A stretch of 34,426 bases of DNA. Origin: Barthelona sp. PAP020. Lineage: Eukaryota; Metamonada: BaSk clade. This document shows positions 30,116 through 34,426 of this stretch, piece by piece (the stretch's first letter is position 1; the number at the start of each line of letters is the position of its first letter). The DNA lies in contig JARQWU010000094.1 of the NCBI GenBank assembly GCA_040182905.1, forward strand, positions 1-34,426. Reading direction: 5' to 3'. Below the pieces are notes generated by a model that did not search any database, had not been told where the DNA came from, and worked only from the letters and a program-made list of their open reading frames with translations. A program made the position numbers and the translations under genes.

Positions 30116-32917
30116 ATGGGTTCATCTGCCATTCCTTTTTTGTATGAGGATGATGAAAGTCTCCAAGAATATTCATTGAATAGTATTTTACAAACAATTG
30201 ATGTTGATTGGTTGTTTTTAACTGATCATGTAGAAACTATTATTAAAATAGCAGAAACAAACAATGAAAGCTTAAAATTATTATGTTTTGATGTTTTAAG
30301 CAGATTTTACTTCTATATTGAAGATTTTTTAACAAGTGTTCGTTTTGCTTTGTTTAGATTGGATATATTTGATTTTAATGATACTTCATTGTATACAAGA
30401 ACTACTATATCAAATTGTATTGGGTACTACATTGATTTTTGCAACAACAGAATTGAAGAAATTCATCCCAATCTGGAGAAATTTGTTGACATCATTATGG
30501 AAAATACTCAACATACAGGAGATTATCGTTCTTCATTGGGCATAGCAATTGAAGCACAAAATATTTCTCTATTAAAGTTGATATTATCTTCTGTCAAGAA
30601 TAATCAAGAAAAGAAGGATTTGCTAAGATATTTAATTACTGTTTCACTTCAAACTGTTAAATCGATTCAATTAAGACATGAGATTTTGGACTTAGTGGTT
30701 GAATTATTTGCTGAAGATATTGAAGGTATGACTGGTGTTGATGCATGTTCTATCGCTTCTGTTTTACAGGCTTTAAATGATTCTCGAAGACTTTCTAAAC
30801 ATCTTGAATTTTTGACAACTAATGATTATCTTGCAGCTCTTCAAATTGTGTTTAATGTTGCAGAAACTGCTTCTCAAATATTTAGAGCAGAATTAAGAGA
30901 GCTTTTAGAAAATTCCAATGAAATTGCTAGAGATAAGATTGAAATTTTTTGTGAAATTCTTACTGGAGAACGAATTTCAGAATTGGAATTGAGAGTAAGA
31001 CATAGAGGTTCTTCTTCTGATTTAGAGATCATGAAAGCTATTCAGATTAGAATTAAATCAAAACAAACCCTTGCCATTACAGCCACTTGCTTAGCAAACG
31101 CTTTAATGTTCGCTGGTACCACTATAGACACATTTGTTCGTTCAAACCAACCATTTGTAACCTTACCCAAGCATTGGAGTCATTTTTCTTTAATAGCTTC
31201 AATCGGAGTCATTCATCAAGGTCAATTGATGAAAGGTAAACGTGTTTTAAATAAGTTTCTTCCTAATGAAGATGCAAAGATTACAGATCCATTTAGCGCT
31301 GGTGGTGCTATTTTTGGTTTTGGACTTATTTATGCTAACAATGGTTTAGATCATGTGCCTTATCTTGCTAGAGTACTTGAAAATCATATTGATGATGAAA
31401 AAGCAGATCCATTATTACATGGGTTGGGATTAACTTTTGGTCTCTGTTCAATGGGTACTGGTTCAAGCGAAGTAAAGGAATTGTTGGAAGGGCTTATTCG
31501 TCGTGATAATTGTGTGTACAGTCAAGCTGCTGCTGTTGGTTTGGGTCTTTTGTTTGAAGGTTGGGGTGATAACGCACCTGCAGACATTTTGGAATTGTTA
31601 GAGAGCATTTTGAAGACTACTAGACACGATAAAGTTGCTCATGGTGTTGGTATTGCATTGGCATGTATTTATTTAGCATCTGAACAAACCGCCCTTCCTT
31701 TAATTGAGCGTTTAATTGATTCAGAATCAAGTAGTGTTCGTTATGCTGCTGTCCTTATTCTTCAAACAGCCTTTGTTGGCACTGGTAATGGCGATATTGT
31801 TAAAAAGTTACTTCATATTGGTGTCAGTGATGTTAATGATGATGTACGTCGTACAGCTGTTATTGGTATAGCTTTTGTTTTCTGCAGACAACCAGAGCGT
31901 GTTGTTGAAATGTTAAAATTGCTTTCTAGATCTTATAATCCTCATGTTCGTTTTGGTGTGGCATTAGCAATTGGTTTATCCAATGCTGGAACTGGAGACG
32001 AACTTTCTGTTCAAATATTAAGAACTCTTGGTAAAGACATGAACAACTTTGTTCGTCAAGCAGCATTTATTGCCCAAGGCTTAGTTTTGCAACAGATATC
32101 ACCAAACGTTAATAAGACAGCTAAGCATTTTAGAACTGATATGTTATCTCTTTTGAAGGAACAAATGGAAAAACTTGCTCAATTTGGTGCTATTTTAGGT
32201 CTTGGTTTAGTTGATGCTGGCGGTAGAAATGCCATTTTCTCAATGACTATTCCTGTAGCTGGGGCCAAACAAATCGTACATCGCAATGTTATTGGTGGAT
32301 TGTTGTTTTCTCAATTCTGGCATTGGCACCCTTTTATACATTTTATTTCCCTTTCCTTAACAACCAATTCAGTAATTGGTCTTGATAAAACTTTACAAAT
32401 GCCTTTATATACTATTTTATGCAATCAAAAGGAATCAATGTTTGCTAATCCCCCCAAATATCAGCCTCCAAAAGAAATCAGGAAGAAAGCAACTGTTAAT
32501 CTTAAAGTCAAAAAATATCTCAAAGAATCAAGAAAATCTGCCGATGCAAAACGCGAAGCTGCAACAAAAGTCGAAGAAATTCCCGTTAAAGTCGAAGAAG
32601 AACCAATTGATGAGCCAAATGAATTTACCATGGAATCCCCTTGTAGAGTTACCATTCAACAACGACCTTATGTGGATTTGGAATGGGATGATAATTGGTC
32701 ACCTGTTGACCCAACCAAAAAAGTTGGTATCGTTATTTTACGAAGAAATGGTGATGAAGAAGGTATCAAATATGTCATTCCTCAAAAAGGTAAAGTTTCA
32801 CCAACAAAGATGGAAAAATTGAATGACAAGGAATCTCCAAAGATTGAAGAAGAAGAAGAAGAAGCTGACAGAACCACTATTGACGATTTCCCAATTGAAG
32901 ATCAAATGCAGGCATAA
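30116..32917 (+). CDS. RPN2: 26S proteasome regulatory subunit Rpn2 (PSMD1)
   Basis: A 933-aa scaffold subunit of the 19S base, starting at ATG 30116. The N-terminal helical rod begins FLYEDDESLQEYSLNSILQ and continues with SIGIAIE-like SSLGIAIEAQN, as in PSMD1. The toroid of proteasome/cyclosome (PC) repeats spans about 365-740: GAIFGFGLIYANNG, LLHGLGLTFGL, AAAVGLGLLFEG, VAHGVGIALACIYLAS, VRYAAVLILQTAF, VRRTAVIGIAFVF, VRFGVALAIGLSNAGTG, QFGAILGLGLVDAGGRN. The C-terminal part contains a Lys/Glu-rich insert and the conserved MESPCRVTIQQRPYV...YVIPQKG block typical of Rpn2. Rpn2 rather than Rpn1 is favoured by both ends. It ends with an acidic run (EEEEEEAD). Confidence 0.95.
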   Translation: MGSSAIPFLYEDDESLQEYSLNSILQTIDVDWLFLTDHVETIIKIAETNNESLKLLCFDVLSRFYFYIEDFLTSVRFALFRLDIFDFNDTSLYTRTTISNCIGYYIDFCNNRIEEIHPNLEKFVDIIMENTQHTGDYRSSLGIAIEAQNISLLKLILSSVKNNQEKKDLLRYLITVSLQTVKSIQLRHEILDLVVELFAEDIEGMTGVDACSIASVLQALNDSRRLSKHLEFLTTNDYLAALQIVFNVAETASQIFRAELRELLENSNEIARDKIEIFCEILTGERISELELRVRHRGSSSDLEIMKAIQIRIKSKQTLAITATCLANALMFAGTTIDTFVRSNQPFVTLPKHWSHFSLIASIGVIHQGQLMKGKRVLNKFLPNEDAKITDPFSAGGAIFGFGLIYANNGLDHVPYLARVLENHIDDEKADPLLHGLGLTFGLCSMGTGSSEVKELLEGLIRRDNCVYSQAAAVGLGLLFEGWGDNAPADILELLESILKTTRHDKVAHGVGIALACIYLASEQTALPLIERLIDSESSSVRYAAVLILQTAFVGTGNGDIVKKLLHIGVSDVNDDVRRTAVIGIAFVFCRQPERVVEMLKLLSRSYNPHVRFGVALAIGLSNAGTGDELSVQILRTLGKDMNNFVRQAAFIAQGLVLQQISPNVNKTAKHFRTDMLSLLKEQMEKLAQFGAILGLGLVDAGGRNAIFSMTIPVAGAKQIVHRNVIGGLLFSQFWHWHPFIHFISLSLTTNSVIGLDKTLQMPLYTILCNQKESMFANPPKYQPPKEIRKKATVNLKVKKYLKESRKSADAKREAATKVEEIPVKVEEEPIDEPNEFTMESPCRVTIQQRPYVDLEWDDNWSPVDPTKKVGIVILRRNGDEEGIKYVIPQKGKVSPTKMEKLNDKESPKIEEEEEEADRTTIDDFPIEDQMQA

Positions 32918-33139
32918 TCAAACAAATATTTCTAAACATAAATTTGTGTATTTTTTTCTTTATTTTTGTTTAAATGAAAGGAAACATTCATTTGTCTCAG
33001 ATAATTTTTTTTAAAAAAGAGATATCAATTCAAAAAGAGAATGGTGTTTAAAGTGTGAGATAAAAAAAGAGAAATAAAGTGAAGGAAATTGATTTTTTCA
33101 TTAATTTGAAGCACTTTGTTCATTCAAATTCTTTATTAA

Positions 33140-34348
33140 ATGGGTTTACTAAGAGGAATTTCAAAAGAACAATACGTAACGGTGGAAGGTGAAGAATGGT
33201 TAAAAGGAGATAATTACAAATACAGTTGTATTGATGCTTCTTTAGTTTCCAAGTATATATTGACACCTTTTTGGAATTTTAGCGTTAAATTATTCCCCAA
33301 AACAGTTGCTCCTAATATGATTACCTTTATAGGTTTGTTATGTGCCTTATTATTTTTTGTCTTTTGTTTTATTGAAGATATATCTTTACAAACAAAGCCT
33401 TCATCTGTTTTTTGTATTGTTGGAGGAATCGCCGTGTTTATTTATCAGACTTTGGATAATTGTGATGGAAAACAAGCAAGAAGAACAAAGACAGCCTCAC
33501 CCTTGGGTCAAGTATTTGATCATGGTTGTGATGCGTTATCGGGTGCATATATTATGATTGGTTTAGGTGTTGCTATTGGATTAAATTCATTTCAATTGGC
33601 TGTATTCGGTGTTGTACTTATGATTGCTTTTGCTGTCTGCAATTGGGAAGAATATTACACCCATTCATTGTATTTAGCTGTTATTAATGGTCCAACTGAA
33701 GGTTTAATTTTTGCTTCTGTTGTCATTATTGTAGCTGGATTTTTTGATTCATTTTCTCCACTCTTTATCAACTTTGTCTATTATGGTTTTATTATCTCTG
33801 CCTTTTTTACGATTATATTAGCCATGTTCAATGTAATGAAGAAAGTAAATGAATCTCGCATTAAGACTTTCATTTCTATTTTTACTGTTCTTTGGACACC
33901 TATCAATATGATATTAATGTTGATTGGATTATATGGTTATCTTCCTATTTCGTTACAAGTTACATTTGAAGAGAATCTTGGAAAGTGGCTTTTAGCATTT
34001 ACACCTGCATTTGCTATTACAGTTTCAGATGTAATTGTTTGTCGTGTTTGTAATCAAGGATTTCCATTTGCAAATTTTGTTGTTTTTTTTAATTCTTTAT
34101 TTGTAATTGTTCAATTTTGTATTTGCTACACAACTGGTTTGGATATTATTCGAGTTTCTATTCATTTACTTGCTACATTTAATTATATTATGTATATACA
34201 TTTTGCAGTACGTGTGATTCAAAGTTTTACAAGATGTTTAAATATTAATGTGTTATTTATGACAGAAGATCAAAAAAAGGTAGCATTAGGACAAACAGTT
34301 GCTGAAAAAAGTGAGCCTGTCAAGGTTACAGAAAAGTTCAGCAAATAA
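33140..34348 (+). CDS. CDP-alcohol phosphotransferase (ethanolamine/choline type)
   Basis: A 402-aa integral membrane enzyme of the Kennedy pathway. It transfers phosphoethanolamine or phosphocholine from the CDP form to diacylglycerol, probably in the ER. The family motif DG-x2-AR-x8-G-x3-D-x3-D is complete: D109, G110, A113, R114, G123, D127 and D131 (CDGKQARRTKTASPLGQVFD). PNMITFIGLL before it and about 8-10 hydrophobic segments in all fit CEPT1/EPT1 (human about 400 aa). The N-terminal LKGDNYKYSCIDASLVSKYIL also matches the CPT/EPT start. Head-group specificity cannot be read from sequence alone. Confidence 0.93.
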   Translation: MGLLRGISKEQYVTVEGEEWLKGDNYKYSCIDASLVSKYILTPFWNFSVKLFPKTVAPNMITFIGLLCALLFFVFCFIEDISLQTKPSSVFCIVGGIAVFIYQTLDNCDGKQARRTKTASPLGQVFDHGCDALSGAYIMIGLGVAIGLNSFQLAVFGVVLMIAFAVCNWEEYYTHSLYLAVINGPTEGLIFASVVIIVAGFFDSFSPLFINFVYYGFIISAFFTIILAMFNVMKKVNESRIKTFISIFTVLWTPINMILMLIGLYGYLPISLQVTFEENLGKWLLAFTPAFAITVSDVIVCRVCNQGFPFANFVVFFNSLFVIVQFCICYTTGLDIIRVSIHLLATFNYIMYIHFAVRVIQSFTRCLNINVLFMTEDQKKVALGQTVAEKSEPVKVTEKFSK

Positions 34349-34426
34349 TTTAATTAGAAACAAAAAAAAAAAAAAAAAAAAAAAATTTTTTTTTTTAAAA
34401 TCAAAAAAAAAGGTTTTTTTTTTTTT
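34349..34426. other. Terminal homopolymer runs
   Basis: Alternating long A and T runs fill the last ~65 bases. Probably the low-complexity edge of a contig; nothing functional can be read from it. Confidence 0.7.

Noticed and set aside
1-34426. CRISPR, prophage, insertion sequence or bacterial defence system
   Set aside because: The window is intron-bearing eukaryotic DNA; no repeat-spacer array, transposase, integrase or defence gene was seen.

Overview
The window is nuclear DNA of an AT-rich unicellular eukaryote. It holds about 20 densely packed protein genes on both strands. They are eukaryote-specific: ribosomal proteins S4 and S14, proteasome Rpn2, RTF1, PUS7, PIKfyve/Fab1, a SCAMP-like protein and PA2G4. 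Some carry short spliceosomal introns of 34-97 nt. A full-length pyruvate:ferredoxin oxidoreductase (PFOR) points to anaerobic or microaerophilic life. A CEP44-like protein suggests centrioles or basal bodies. The 3' ends of all five inferred introns fuse the branch point to the acceptor (CTRAY, then 3-4 nt, then TAG), as known in Trichomonas and Giardia. A metamonad-like protist is therefore my best guess, but this is inference and no species is named.

Layout. 1-348 (-): 5' end of a WD40 gene cut by the window edge. 349-1611: no gene, but two tandem copies of a ~400-bp element. 1612-3894 (-): PPT2-like thioesterase and an ER-type DnaJ. 3936-7149 (+): RNase H2 subunit C-like, an unknown disordered protein, CEP44-like. 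7383-13750 (-): SCAMP-like (intron), RPS4 (intron directly after ATG), and a 1478-aa multi-PAS pseudo-histidine-kinase with two degenerate receivers. 13936-14250 (+): small COMM-domain protein. 14393-17522 (-): RTF1 and PUS7. 18027-23035 (+): degenerate EF-hand protein, unknown protein, PFOR. 23380-28449 (-): PIKfyve/Fab1 and RPS14 (two introns). 28655-34348 (+): PA2G4 (intron), RPN2, and a CDP-alcohol (ethanolamine/choline) phosphotransferase. 34349-34426 is homopolymer sequence that looks like a contig end.

The genes are mostly unrelated housekeeping functions, and I see no operon-like or defence system. The items most worth checking are: a single in-frame TAA inside an otherwise intact, ungapped PFOR; the PAS/pseudo-kinase/pseudo-receiver giant; the fused branch-point/acceptor motif; introns placed directly after the start codon in both ribosomal protein genes; and the unexplained repeat element, which has a diverged relative downstream of PFOR.

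Several apparent ORFs begin at non-ATG codons. I moved those starts to the first in-frame ATG or joined them to an upstream exon.
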